Below, piece after piece: positions 56,443 through 64,000 of a stretch of 64,000 bases of DNA. The stretch lies in NCBI GenBank assembly GCA_934659425.1, contig CAKUHU010000001.1:124001-188000 (forward strand), given 5' to 3'. The first letter of the stretch is position 1; every line of letters starts with the position of its first letter. A program made the position numbers and the translations under genes. This DNA comes from an uncultured Oscillospiraceae bacterium (GTDB taxonomy: Bacteria > Bacillota > Clostridia > Oscillospirales > Oscillospiraceae). A model generated the notes under the pieces. That model saw nothing but the letters and a program-made list of their open reading frames with translations, had not been told where the DNA came from and ran no database searches.

Positions 56443-58143
56443 TTATTCCTCAGGAGCCCAAGACTTGATGTTGGCGATGGAACCACCCATGTCGCACAGC
56501 TGGGTCTTGATGCAGATGGCGTCGATCAGATAGCACCGGCCGGAAGCCTCAGTAGAAGCCTTAGCACGGACCAGAGCAGCCTTCAGCTCCTCAGGGCTGA
56601 ACACCCGCTCGGCCACGCAGCCATAGGCCTCGCCCAGTTTCACATAGTCGATGGTGCCATCCTGGTTGTAGGGCATATCGACGGCGTACTCAAAGCCATA
56701 GCCCTTCTGATTCTGACGGATCAGGCCCAGGTAGGCGTTGTTGACGACCACCACGATGATGGGCTTCTTAAAGGCGGAGGCAACGGCGATCTCCTCACCC
56801 ATGAAGGTCAGGCCGAAATCGCCCACCACGGTGACGCTGTTGCAGTCAGGACGGGCAACCTTGACGCCAAAAGCGGCGGGGACTTCGTAGCCCAGGGTGC
56901 CGGCGCCGCCGGAGGCCAGGTACTTGTTAGGCTTGTTGATCGTCTGCAGCTGGCCGCCCCAGATCTGGGTGATGCCGCAGCCGGCGGTGTAGTAGGTCTC
57001 ATCGTCGAAAGCCTCGTTGACTTCCTGGAACACCCGGTGGGGCATCATGGGGCTGCAGTCGTAGTCGGTCTTCCGGGCCAGCTCTTCCCGCAGGGCGGGG
57101 ATCTGAGCGGCACGCTCGGGGTTGATGGGCTTCAGGCCGGCAGCCTTGACTTCAGCAATCAGGGCCTCAGTAGCCAGCTTGGCGTCAGAGACGATGCCCA
57201 GGGTGGGCTCGAACACCATGCCGATCTGGCTGGGCTCAATGTTGATGTGGATGAACTTGCGGTCACCGCAGTAGGTCTTCAGATCGCCGGTGTGACGGTC
57301 AGAGAAGCGGTTGCCGATACCGATGACCAGGTCGGAATCCAGCATAATCCGGTTACCGATGGGTTGGCCAACCTGGATGCCGCAGTGTCCGGCATTGAGG
57401 GGATGATCCTCGGGGATGCCGCCCTTAGCCTGATAAGTAGTGATGACGGGAATCTGGAGCATCTCAGCCAGCTCAACTACCTGCTCGGTGCAGTGGCTAA
57501 TGAAGCAGCCGCCGCCCATGATGATGACAGGGGCCTTGCTCTCGCCGATCATCTTGACAGCTTCCTTGATCTTGTCCATCTCAGGCTTCACAACGGGGAT
57601 CTCACGGGGAATATAGCTGTCGATGTCGAAGTCAAGCTCAGCAAGCTGGACGTTCAGGGGGAACTCGATGAGGACAGGACCGGGACGGCCGGCACGCATC
57701 AGATAGAACGCCTCGTTCATGATGGCGGGGAGATCCTCGGGGTTGGTGACACACCAGGCCTTCTTGGTGACGGTCTTGACGATGTCAGGCATGTCGACGC
57801 ACTGGAAGGGCTCCTGCTTGAGCTGGCTCACATTGGCCTGGCCAACGACGCACAGAACAGGCATGGAGTCGATGAAGGCGGTGTACAGGCCGGTGACGAA
57901 GTTGGTGGCGCCAGGGCCGGCAGAGCAGATAGCCAGAGCGATCTCGCCCTTTGCACGCTGATAGCCGTCAGCAGCGTGGACACAGGCTTCCTCGTGACGC
58001 ATGGTAAAATGCTCAATGGGAGCGCCTTCCATATATTTATAGACAGGGTTAATGGCAGCGCCGGGAATTCCGAAGGCAGTCTTGATGCCTTCCTTGCACA
58101 TGATTTCGACCATGGCCTGTGCAGCAGTCATTTTCATAATCAT
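56443..58143 (-). CDS. gcl: Glyoxylate-carboligase-like TPP enzyme
   Basis: 566-residue thiamine-diphosphate enzyme of the acetolactate synthase superfamily. The N-terminal PYR domain has FGIPGAAINPVYKY and RHEEACVHAADGYQR; a middle FAD/NAD-like domain follows, then the PP domain with GDFGLTFMGEE and NNAYLGLIRQNQKG. Over its length it resembles E. coli Gcl, which joins two glyoxylates to tartronate semialdehyde. Residue 51 is Glu, where E. coli Gcl has Val. ATG 58143 follows AAAGGAC. First gene of an operon with a Hyi-like barrel and a hydroxyacid dehydrogenase. Acetolactate-type or other carboligation cannot be excluded. Confidence 0.8.
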   Translation of the reverse strand: MIMKMTAAQAMVEIMCKEGIKTAFGIPGAAINPVYKYMEGAPIEHFTMRHEEACVHAADGYQRAKGEIALAICSAGPGATNFVTGLYTAFIDSMPVLCVVGQANVSQLKQEPFQCVDMPDIVKTVTKKAWCVTNPEDLPAIMNEAFYLMRAGRPGPVLIEFPLNVQLAELDFDIDSYIPREIPVVKPEMDKIKEAVKMIGESKAPVIIMGGGCFISHCTEQVVELAEMLQIPVITTYQAKGGIPEDHPLNAGHCGIQVGQPIGNRIMLDSDLVIGIGNRFSDRHTGDLKTYCGDRKFIHINIEPSQIGMVFEPTLGIVSDAKLATEALIAEVKAAGLKPINPERAAQIPALREELARKTDYDCSPMMPHRVFQEVNEAFDDETYYTAGCGITQIWGGQLQTINKPNKYLASGGAGTLGYEVPAAFGVKVARPDCNSVTVVGDFGLTFMGEEIAVASAFKKPIIVVVVNNAYLGLIRQNQKGYGFEYAVDMPYNQDGTIDYVKLGEAYGCVAERVFSPEELKAALVRAKASTEASGRCYLIDAICIKTQLCDMGGSIANIKSWAPEE

Positions 58144-58219
58144 TGTCCTTTCTTGAGTTTGATGTATTGGAACCTTAGAATGGGATAAGTCGCTATACCT
58201 CCCATTGTGTATGGTCCCT

Positions 58220-58248
58220 ATTATAGCATGGTATCCAGGCAAATACAA
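58220..58248 (-). promoter_or_regulatory. Promoter of the carboligase operon
   Basis: Minus-strand TTGTAT (58248-58243), 17 bases, TATAAT (58225-58220). Confidence 0.65.
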
Positions 58249-58735
58249 GTTGAAATATCTCCAATTTTTAAATAGAAAAGGCATGTTTTTCGGCGGATTT
58301 TTGAGCGTATATCCAACTTGGCCGATGAAAATATTTGGAATAAAACCCGATTAAACGATTGGAAATAGGGATTTTCTGTTTTGGCGGCGAAAAATAACAA
58401 CATTTGCGGGAAATTTCTGATTGATAATAAAATTAGGGCCCAAATGAAAGTCCGGCAGCGGCGGGGGTGGTTTAGAAGGGGCGTCCGCCCGCAGAGGAAC
58501 ATTATGGAGCACAGCCATCCACAGGGCAGCAGTGCTCAGAGATAAGAGATAAAGTACAATAAGTTGCGCAAGTAGAAAAAGGATAAAAAGGGACATGATT
58601 TGCAGAACTCAGGTAGAATGAAGTAACCACACACCATTCCGAAAGAAGCCTGTAAACCAAGTCCGAGAAGATTGTATAACGAATCAAGGGACAGATCAAA
58701 GAGATAGCCGGGGCAGCGAGGAAGAAACGCTCAAT
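58249..58735. other. AT-rich intergenic region without a recognisable gene
   Basis: Roughly 490 bases of low-complexity AT-rich DNA. A leftward frame beginning MSLFILFLLAQLIVLYLL is open but has no ribosome-binding site and a nonsense-like tail; I do not call it. It leads into the transposase remnant. Confidence 0.4.
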
Positions 58736-58903
58736 GAATTGCTGGACGCCGTAGGCGAAGTGTTTCCTGAAATAAAATACCGGCGCTGCACAGTCCGCTT
58801 TTACCGCGGCATTTTCTCTGCTGTGCCTAAATCCAAGGTTAAAGTTGTGGCTAAAATGCGCAAAGCGATCCACTTTGCGCATAATTCCTGCTTGTTGAAT
58901 TGA
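58736..58903 (+). mobile_element. IS256-type transposase fragment
   Basis: The frame reads NELLDAVG, EVFPEIKYRRCTVRFYRG, then IFSAVPKSKVKVVAKMRKAIH and stops. This matches an internal part of IS256/mutator-family transposases (E-F/YPEA-Q-RCTVHFYRN...PKSK). No start, no DDE residues, no inverted repeats: a degraded scrap of an insertion element next to the tmRNA gene. Confidence 0.65.
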
Positions 58904-59104
58904 TTGCATTAAATCATTCTGTTTATTTCAAGCCAAAAAAGCACGGTGGTTCGTATCAAAACCATCGCGCGTCTTTGTCGGTAGGCTTCGGTTCGGATAT
59001 TTTCGTTTTCAATCCCCCGTTTTCTCAAACCGCAAACCAGCGTAAGCGTTTGCGATTTGAAAAGGAGGAGCAGCGGCGTGAGTGCGCTCTGACGTATAAA
59101 ATAA
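58904..59104. other. Stretch between transposase scrap and tmRNA terminator
   Basis: About 200 bases; a frame on each strand is open over part of it, but neither has a start site. No gene or RNA recognised. Confidence 0.35.
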
Positions 59105-59136
59105 GTCGGAGCAAGCGATGCACAGCTTGCTCCGAC
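59105..59136 (-). terminator. Terminator of ssrA
   Basis: GTCGGAGCAAGC pairs with GCTTGCTCCGAC, then TTATTTTA on the minus strand, two bases after the tmRNA 3' end. Confidence 0.85.
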
Positions 59137-59137
59137 G

Positions 59138-59485
59138 TGGTGGAGGCGGGGGGAGTCGAACCCCCGTCCGAGAACGCTTTGACGGGAACTTCTCCGGGCG
59201 CAGACAGTCATTTACATTCCCTTACCCAAGCGTGGGCTGACACACTCAAAGGCTCGGTAGCTTCATTATGCATGGTGCGCGCAAAGCTTTGCGCACTCAC
59301 GTTCGCCACTCAACGACGCCCCGTCCAGGCCCGTGGCCCTGCCCAGCGGAACGGTCACGGCTTAAGCCGCGACGAGCTCAACGTTATCGTTGGCGTTTAA
59401 TTGTTTTTTTGCCCATTTTAAGGATGTTAGGCGCATCCGCCCGCTATTCCCGCCTCCACGTCCCCGTCGAAACCAGTACGCCCCC
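59138..59485 (-). ncRNA. ssrA: Transfer-messenger RNA (tmRNA)
   Basis: 348-base tmRNA, encoded CCA end included. The 5' end GGGGGCG pairs with CGCCTCC at the 3' end to form the acceptor stem, followed by the T-arm GTTCGACTCC. The mRNA-like part begins at GCA (59412) and encodes AKKQLNANDNVELVAA before TAA (59362); the ribosome adds one alanine first. It rescues stalled ribosomes with SmpB, whose gene is only 0.75 kb upstream. Confidence 0.95.
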
Positions 59486-59505
59486 ATGTCGCTGCATAGT
59501 CCGCT

Positions 59506-59540
59506 GGGTATAGTTTCCGCCAGCGGCGGAAACTATACCC
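59506..59540. repeat. Perfect 35-base palindrome upstream of tmRNA
   Basis: GGGTATAGTTTCCGCC (59506-59521), AGC, GGCGGAAACTATACCC (59525-59540). It lies 21 bases upstream of the tmRNA 5' end; no clear terminator T-run. Confidence 0.7.
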
Positions 59541-59613
59541 GCTCCTTTGCTCCTCCTTGCCCCATAAAAGCTTGGGATCGCTTTTGCGGGCGCTTGAAGG
59601 GCTTGAGAAAAGA

Positions 59614-59678
59614 AAGAATATCGTCTGTCCTCCCGGAAGGCGGGGGGAGGCGGTGAGCCTTCCGGAGGGGACAGATGA
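59614..59678 (-). terminator. Terminator of the cyclophilin gene
   Basis: On the minus strand GTCC-CCTCCGGAAGGC pairs with GCCTTCCGGGAGGAC, with outer AATATC/GATATT pairing, then TTCTTTCTTTT. Confidence 0.7.
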
Positions 59679-59696
59679 GTTTGCGATGAGATATTG

Positions 59697-60218
59697 TCAG
59701 AACTTTTGGGGCTCTGGATAGTCTGCCCCAAAGGTGTCCACGGTGACCTTCTTCATCCGCTGGGGAGTCTTGGGCTTATCGTTCCAGTCCGTGGGGGTAT
59801 TGACGATGGCATCGGCGGCCTCCATCCCCTCGATGACCTTGCCGAAGGAGGCATACTGGCCGTCCAGATGGGGAGCATCCTCCACCATGATAAAGAACTG
59901 GCTGCCGGCGGAGTCGGGCACCATGGTCCGGGCCATAGAGAGTACCCCCCGGCTGTGCTTCAGATCATTGTGAAAGCCGTTGGAGGTGAACTCGCCGGGG
60001 ATTTCATAGCCTGGGCCGCCCACGCCAGAGCCCTGGGGATCGCCGCCCTGGATCATAAAGCCGGGGATGACTCGGTGAAAAATGAGGCCGTCATAAAAGC
60101 CGGATTTTATTAGGAAGATGAAATTATTGACGGTATTGGGGGCCACTTCGGGGTAGAGCTCGGCCACTATTTTGCCGCCGTTTTCCATCTCAAAGGTGAC
60201 GATGGGATTTTGTGCCAT
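59697..60218 (-). CDS. Peptidyl-prolyl cis-trans isomerase (cyclophilin)
   Basis: 173-residue cyclophilin. Active-site motifs: FHRVIPGFMIQGGDPQGSG, MVPDSAGSQFFIM, and LDGQYASFGKVIEGM. No signal peptide, so cytosolic. ATG 60218 follows AAAGGATG. Located between smpB and ssrA on the same strand, 22 bases after smpB; possibly cotranscribed. Confidence 0.94.
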   Translation of the reverse strand: MAQNPIVTFEMENGGKIVAELYPEVAPNTVNNFIFLIKSGFYDGLIFHRVIPGFMIQGGDPQGSGVGGPGYEIPGEFTSNGFHNDLKHSRGVLSMARTMVPDSAGSQFFIMVEDAPHLDGQYASFGKVIEGMEAADAIVNTPTDWNDKPKTPQRMKKVTVDTFGADYPEPQKF

Positions 60219-60239
60219 GGAAAACACATCCTTTCTCGA

Positions 60240-60707
60240 TCAGTACCGGCCACGGTCCTTCATGGCCCGGTCGATGGCGCGTTTGGAATCTCTCTCTGCG
60301 GCGGAGGCCCGCTTATCATAGAGCTTTTTACCTTTGCACAGCCCCACCTCCACCTTTACCCTGGAGTCCTTGAAGTAGAGGGATAGGGGGATGAGAGTCA
60401 GGCCGTCCCGCTGGACGCAGCCCAACAGCCGCATGATTTCCCGGCGGTGCATGAGCAGCTTGCGGGTGCGGCGGGGATCCTTGTTGAAGATGTTGCCCTT
60501 TTCGTAGGGGCTGATATGTAGCCCGTAGAGCCACAGTTCGCCGTCCTTCACCTGGCACCAGCTGTCCTTCAGGTTGGCGCCGCCCTGACGGATAGACTTG
60601 ACCTCGGTGCCCGACAGGACCACGCCGGCCTCATAGCGCTCCTCTACGAAATAGTCGTGGAACGCCTTGGCGTTTTTGGCGATGGGTTTGGTCCCCTTCT
60701 TGTCCAT
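60240..60707 (-). CDS. smpB: SsrA-binding protein SmpB
   Basis: 155 residues. Oligonucleotide-binding core with [40 protein letters not shown] and [21 protein letters not shown]; the basic tail [10 protein letters not shown] folds into the ribosomal mRNA channel. GAGGAGG precedes ATG 60707. Partner of the tmRNA encoded 0.75 kb further on. Confidence 0.97.
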   Translation of the reverse strand: MDKKGTKPIAKNAKAFHDYFVEERYEAGVVLSGTEVKSIRQGGANLKDSWCQVKDGELWLYGLHISPYEKGNIFNKDPRRTRKLLMHRREIMRLLGCVQRDGLTLIPLSLYFKDSRVKVEVGLCKGKKLYDKRASAAERDSKRAIDRAMKDRGRY

Positions 60708-60753
60708 GGGGCACCTCCTCTCTGGAGACAGTATCCTCATTATACCATATTTT

Positions 60754-61257
60754 TCACAAATGTAAACGCAAAAAATGGCGGCAGAGGGCGGAGAGGGCGT
60801 GGTGGGGGAAGATGGACTGTCCGGCTTCGTCCAGACGGGCGGGGAGAAGGGGATCAGAAGGCTGGAGGACGCCGAACTCCCGGCAGACGGCGGCAGGGCC
60901 CTCGGCGTCATCGGGCAGAGAGAGCCAGTATTTGCCTTCCCACCACCAGAGGGCGGCGTCTGGATCTTGGTGCCGCAGGGCAAGGGCGGCCTGAAGAAGA
61001 GGCTCCAGGTCATCAAAGGTGAACCAGATCGGGCCGGCGGGCCGGATGCGGGCAAAAACCAGCACACCGCAGCACTCTGGGTAGGCTTCGATCTCCACGG
61101 TGCCGTCCAAGATGATACCCGCCTGGTCGCAGGCCCGGCGGGTCAGGAGAAGGGCTTGTTCCAAGGTGAGGGCGGCGGGGGAGAAGCCGTATTCGGACAG
61201 ATCGGCGGGAGTCAGGTAAAGGGCTACGCTGGCGGTGCCAATGGGCTGGATGGTCAT
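60754..61257 (-). CDS. MecA-like adaptor protein
   Basis: 167 residues. The N-terminus [22 protein letters not shown] resembles the MecA substrate-binding domain; the second half ([18 protein letters not shown], then [16 protein letters not shown]) resembles the ClpC-binding domain. MecA delivers proteins to ClpCP for degradation. Shorter and more divergent than Bacillus MecA (about 218). AAGGAGG precedes the ATG. Next to smpB and tmRNA, so a protein-quality-control cluster. Confidence 0.75.
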   Translation of the reverse strand: MTIQPIGTASVALYLTPADLSEYGFSPAALTLEQALLLTRRACDQAGIILDGTVEIEAYPECCGVLVFARIRPAGPIWFTFDDLEPLLQAALALRHQDPDAALWWWEGKYWLSLPDDAEGPAAVCREFGVLQPSDPLLPARLDEAGQSIFPHHALSALCRHFLRLHL

Positions 61258-61272
61258 AAGGGGCCTCCTTTT

Positions 61273-61536
61273 TTACAAGCTCCCCCCATTATATGCGCGC
61301 CGGGCTTGACTGTATAGCTGTAATGATTGGGAACACTGGGACGGCCTGCCGGGGAAGGGGCGGGGCGCAGAGGGGCGCGGGGGATAGGCCGCGACTACAT
61401 TGACCTTGCCGGTGCCGTCGGTGTTGACGATTTCGTCAGCACCGGTGAATTCCGCGGCGCTGGCGCCAACCATCATCAGGCCGACCAACATGGCCACAGA
61501 CAGCGCCAAGCTGAGAACACGTTTGAACTTGTTTGT
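61273..61536 (-). pseudogene. Truncated SLH-protein N-terminus with lost start codon
   Basis: On the minus strand a frame reads NKFKRVLSLALSVAMLVG and GASAAEFTGADEIVNTDG: the typical signal peptide and first residues of Clostridia S-layer-homology proteins. The codon where ATG is expected is ACA (61536-61534), AAGAAGGAAG upstream still looks like the ribosome-binding site, and after about 45 residues the similarity ends in a Pro/Arg-rich tail. Remnant of a larger surface-protein gene. Confidence 0.65.
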
Positions 61537-61613
61537 GGATACTCTTCCTTCTTATTTTGGCAAGGTTCGGCATGATTCCTTGAAAATCCCGAAATTGCAG
61601 AAGATTCCGGGCT

Positions 61614-61640
61614 TGCCAGGGGCGTATGATGCCCCTGGCA
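61614..61640 (-). repeat. Hairpin in the leader of the broken SLH gene
   Basis: TGCCAGGGGC and GCCCCTGGCA, a perfect 10-base inverted repeat around a 7-base loop. The rest of 61541-61848 holds no gene that I can see; it has short repeats of the form GCCAGAAA/GGCAGAC. Confidence 0.45.
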
Positions 61641-61900
61641 GGGATAAGAGGGTGAGGAAAAGTGTATAAAAAATGCCAGAAAGCGGGATTTTCTGCCAGA
61701 AAAGTGAGTATGGCAGACGTTTTGGCAGACAGCTGTTTTCTGCAAGATCGCGAAGGCTTGGGCTTTCAAGGACTTTCGGAGATTTTTAGGTAGATATTTG
61801 GTGGACTTGGATTCCCGCAGAAAGGAAAAGTTCCAGGTGGCACATTAAAATGGATTGTGGTATACTACACTCAAGTTTATTGAAAATGGGGTGGTGTGCG

Positions 61901-62455
61901 GTGAGGCTCTTTGAAGAGACGCTGGATCAGCGGGTGATCTATCAGGGGAAAATCCTTACCCTGCGGCAGGATACTGTCCGGCTGGAGAATGGCAGAACTG
62001 CCTCCCGAGAGGTGGTGGAGCATCCGGGAGGAGTGTGTATCTTGCCGTTGGAGGATGACGGCACTGTCTACACGGTGCGGCAATTTCGGTATCCCTTCGG
62101 ACGGGTGGTGGAAGAACTGCCTGCCGGGAAGCTGGACGGATCGGAGGAGCCCCGGGCGGCCGCCGAGCGGGAGCTTTCAGAGGAGATCGGTATGCAGGCC
62201 GGAGAGATGATCTATTTAGGGGAGCTCCTGATGTCCCCCGGATTCTGCGATGAAGTGCTTCATATGTACTTGGCCAAGGAGCTGTGCCATGGAGCACAGC
62301 ATCCAGATGAGGATGAATTCTTAGAAGTCGAACGCATTCCTTTTCCCGTTCTGATAAATCGGGTGATGGCAGGAGAGCTGACCGATGCCAAGACGGTGGC
62401 TACAGTTTTGAAAGCAAAGGAATATTTAAAGGACGGAGAGGGAGGAGTGAAGTGA
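61901..62455 (+). CDS. NUDIX hydrolase (ADP-ribose pyrophosphatase type)
   Basis: 184 residues. Complete Nudix box: GKLDGSEEPRAAAERELSEEIGM (GX5EX7REUXEEXGU). The N-terminal part (VIYQGKILTLRQDTVRLENG) and GSEEP context match ADP-ribose pyrophosphatases. GTG 61901 with GGGGTGG upstream. Its stop overlaps the start of the response regulator (GTGA), suggesting one transcript, though a functional link is unclear. Confidence 0.9.
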   Translation: MRLFEETLDQRVIYQGKILTLRQDTVRLENGRTASREVVEHPGGVCILPLEDDGTVYTVRQFRYPFGRVVEELPAGKLDGSEEPRAAAERELSEEIGMQAGEMIYLGELLMSPGFCDEVLHMYLAKELCHGAQHPDEDEFLEVERIPFPVLINRVMAGELTDAKTVATVLKAKEYLKDGEGGVK

Positions 62456-63165
62456 GCAAACGCATCCTGATCGTGGAGGACGAGAAGAATATTGTAGACA
62501 TTCTCTCCTTTAACTTAAGCAAAGAAGGGTATGATACCCTGGAGGCCTATGACGGAGAGACCGGGCTGCGGCTGGCCATGGAGGAGAACCCGGACCTGAT
62601 TTTGCTGGATCTGATGCTGCCGAAGATGAATGGCTTTGACGTATGTAAAGCGGTACGGACGCAAAATCGGTCTACCCCCATTATTATGCTCACTGCACGG
62701 GAGGAAGAGAGCGACAAGGTCTTTGGACTGGAGCTGGGAGCAGACGACTACATAACCAAGCCCTTTTCTATGCGGGAGCTGCTGGCCCGGGTGAAGGCCA
62801 ATATCCGCCGCACGGAGATGCTCACCGAGCACCCTGCTTCGCCGGAGCAGGGGCAGGATCGGCGGATGGAGCGGGGCAGGATCTTGGTGGATACCGCTTT
62901 GCTGATGGCATTTAAGGATGGAAAGGCGCTGGACTTGACGCAGCGGGAGTATGAGCTTTTGAAATTTATGGCAGCTTCCCCGGAAAAGGTATTTTCCAGG
63001 GAGGCTTTGATGGAGCACGTATGGAATTACGAAGGCTATATGGGGGACGTGCGGGCGGTGGATGTAGCGGTCCGGCGGCTGCGGGAAAAAATCGAGGATG
63101 ATCCCGCCAACCCCACATTTATTCTGACCCGGCGGGGGCTGGGGTACCTGTTCCGCGCGGGGTAA
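62452..63165 (+). CDS. OmpR/PhoB-family response regulator (WalR/PhoP-like)
   Basis: 237 residues. Receiver domain (1-120): acidic pair in IVEDEKN, phospho-acceptor Asp in LILLDLMLPKMNG, Thr in MLTAREEE, Lys in ADDYITKPFS. Winged-helix DNA-binding domain (about 135-235) with LTQREYELLKFMA, VFSREALMEHVWNYEGYMGDVRAVDVAVRRLREKIE. It starts GTG 62452 inside the NUDIX stop. Target regulon unknown; partner kinase follows. Confidence 0.93.
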   Translation: MSKRILIVEDEKNIVDILSFNLSKEGYDTLEAYDGETGLRLAMEENPDLILLDLMLPKMNGFDVCKAVRTQNRSTPIIMLTAREEESDKVFGLELGADDYITKPFSMRELLARVKANIRRTEMLTEHPASPEQGQDRRMERGRILVDTALLMAFKDGKALDLTQREYELLKFMAASPEKVFSREALMEHVWNYEGYMGDVRAVDVAVRRLREKIEDDPANPTFILTRRGLGYLFRAG

Positions 63166-63239
63166 ACGGCTGCAAGGGACAGGGGAGAATTTGCATTCTG
63201 CAATGACCACCAAATTTTCCGCTGAAAGGGGGTGGGTGT

Positions 63240-64000
63240 GTGTTCCGAAGCCTGCACATGAAGCTTATGCTCATTATGACGCTGCTTATCATTTGTCTGA
63301 TGACAGTGGTGGGAGCGTTCCTGGTGAACTCCGTCTCCGGGTTCTATTTGGAGCAGTTCTATTCCCAGATGCAGGGCGTGTTCCAGGATGACACGGAATT
63401 TTTTCATGATTTGGAAAATGCAGATCCAGAGGAGGAAGACAGTGCAGAACAGATCGATCAAATGCTGCAGACCCGGACCGGTGACCTGGGTGTGGACGGA
63501 CGGACCCGGAATTACTATGTGCTGGATGGCACCACAGGGGCTTACCTGTCAGGTTCCAATGAAGCGGAAGGAGCGGCCTTGGATCTGACGTACAACCTCT
63601 CTGTTGCTTTGACCGGAGAGGTTGGAGATACCTCCGATTCCTCTGTGGCGTATATGGACGTGGCCATTCCTATTTTGCGGGGCGGAAGAGACTATGTGAT
63701 CTATATCAAGGACACCAAGCAGGCGGTTCAAAGCCTGACCGGCCAATTGGTGACACTGATCCTGGAGGCTCTGGCTTTTGGCATCGTCATTTCTGTGCTG
63801 CTGTCCTTCCTGTTGTCCAAGACCCTCATTACGCCCATCGAGCGGCTGACGGAGGGAGCGGAAGAGGTGGCTTCGGGAGATTTCTCCCATAAGATTGAGG
63901 TGGAGTCCAGGGACGAGATCGGTGTGCTGACGGCCACCTTTAACGACATGGCAAGGCAGCTGAAAAGCACCCTTCAGGAAGTGGAAAATGAGCGGAACAA
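63240..64000 (+). CDS. Sensor histidine kinase (3' end beyond the window)
   Basis: About 253 residues visible from GTG 63240, with GGGGG upstream. N-terminal transmembrane helix (about 8-30: MLIMTLLIICLMTVVGAFLV), an extracellular sensor domain (about 31-165), a second helix (about 167-190: LVTLILEALAFGIVISVLLS), and the start of a HAMP domain (ITPIERLTEGAEEVASGDFSHKIEV). The kinase core lies beyond 64000. Partner of the response regulator 74 bases upstream; the WalK-like layout suggests envelope control. Confidence 0.88.
   Translation, partial: MFRSLHMKLMLIMTLLIICLMTVVGAFLVNSVSGFYLEQFYSQMQGVFQDDTEFFHDLENADPEEEDSAEQIDQMLQTRTGDLGVDGRTRNYYVLDGTTGAYLSGSNEAEGAALDLTYNLSVALTGEVGDTSDSSVAYMDVAIPILRGGRDYVIYIKDTKQAVQSLTGQLVTLILEALAFGIVISVLLSFLLSKTLITPIERLTEGAEEVASGDFSHKIEVESRDEIGVLTATFNDMARQLKSTLQEVENERN

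Noticed and set aside
58351..58596. Leftward membrane-like frame MSLFILFLLAQLIVLYLL
   Set aside because: No ribosome-binding site, AT-rich low-complexity start, and an implausible Pro-rich tail.
59138..59400. Open frames across the tmRNA gene (for example GGVEPPSENALT)
   Set aside because: Classic artefacts over the 3' part of a tmRNA; the RNA itself explains the sequence.

Overview
The window looks like chromosomal DNA from a spore-forming anaerobic Clostridia bacterium, visibly GC-rich. A relative of the Oscillospiraceae (Flavonifractor/Pseudoflavonifractor type) is my inference; I ran no search. Evidence for the lifestyle: dipicolinate synthase genes dpaAB behind a sigma-K-like promoter, a class III (oxygen-sensitive) ribonucleotide reductase nrdD/nrdG, a rubrerythrin, a CIRCE-controlled htpG, the Firmicutes-type order flippase-mazG-HU-rqcP, YmdB, YhaNO, MecA-like, SmpB and a WalR-like regulator. 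Most of the window is ordinary housekeeping sequence in short operons closed by strong hairpin terminators, with small scars and a few accessory islands.

Layout. 1-5.7 kb: 3'-truncated lepB, yhaN-yhaO, ymdB and a metallo-beta-lactamase-fold enzyme. 5.7-15.5 kb: CIRCE-htpG, a decayed gene, a 50-aa ribbon-helix-helix protein, then the leftward genes rqcP, hup, mazG, flippase, MTA/SAH deaminase, purine nucleoside phosphorylase and a secreted stalk-domain protein. 15.6-20.2 kb: rpsI-rplM, a TtcA-like sulfurtransferase, an XRE protein, and the NAD salvage pair pncA-pncB. 20.3-27.1 kb: a MarR-MATE pair resembling mepRA, a TIGR04255 protein, and nrdG/nrdD split by an opposite-strand membrane-anchored XRE gene with a second, diverged copy of the nrdD 3' end.

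27.3-33.3 kb is a thiamine locus with two divergent TPP riboswitches, each followed by an attenuator. One controls thiE-thiD-thiT-tenA-cytX leftward, the other thiW-thiM rightward, so precursor uptake, base salvage, phosphorylation and coupling answer to one ligand. 33.4-44.9 kb: dpaAB, a YgjV-like pseudogene carrying a GNAT tail, asnA, icd, a second XRE protein, trkA-trkH, rubrerythrin, an aminotransferase and miaA. 45.1-47.6 kb: an MBOAT plus SGNH pair for surface-polymer O-acylation. 48.2-50.2 kb: a phage-type lysis module (tail-end protein, XkdX-like, CHAP endolysin, TcdE-type holin) with no other phage genes. 50.3-53.3 kb: a 984-aa protein with a zinc ribbon and 24 Sel1 repeats, most carrying a Cys-x4-Cys pair.

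53.4-58.2 kb: an aldo/keto reductase and a putative glyoxylate-type operon (glyoxylate carboligase-like TPP enzyme, Hyi-like TIM barrel, D-2-hydroxyacid dehydrogenase). 58.2-61.6 kb: an IS256-type transposase scrap, tmRNA, cyclophilin, smpB, a MecA-like adaptor and a broken SLH-protein start. 61.9-64 kb: NUDIX hydrolase, OmpR-type response regulator and sensor kinase (truncated by the window end). The observations I would look at first are the Cys-ladder Sel1 protein, the carboligase that keeps the glutamate E. coli Gcl lacks, the stand-alone lysis module, the duplicated nrdD tail, and the hairpin-rich leader ahead of thiW.
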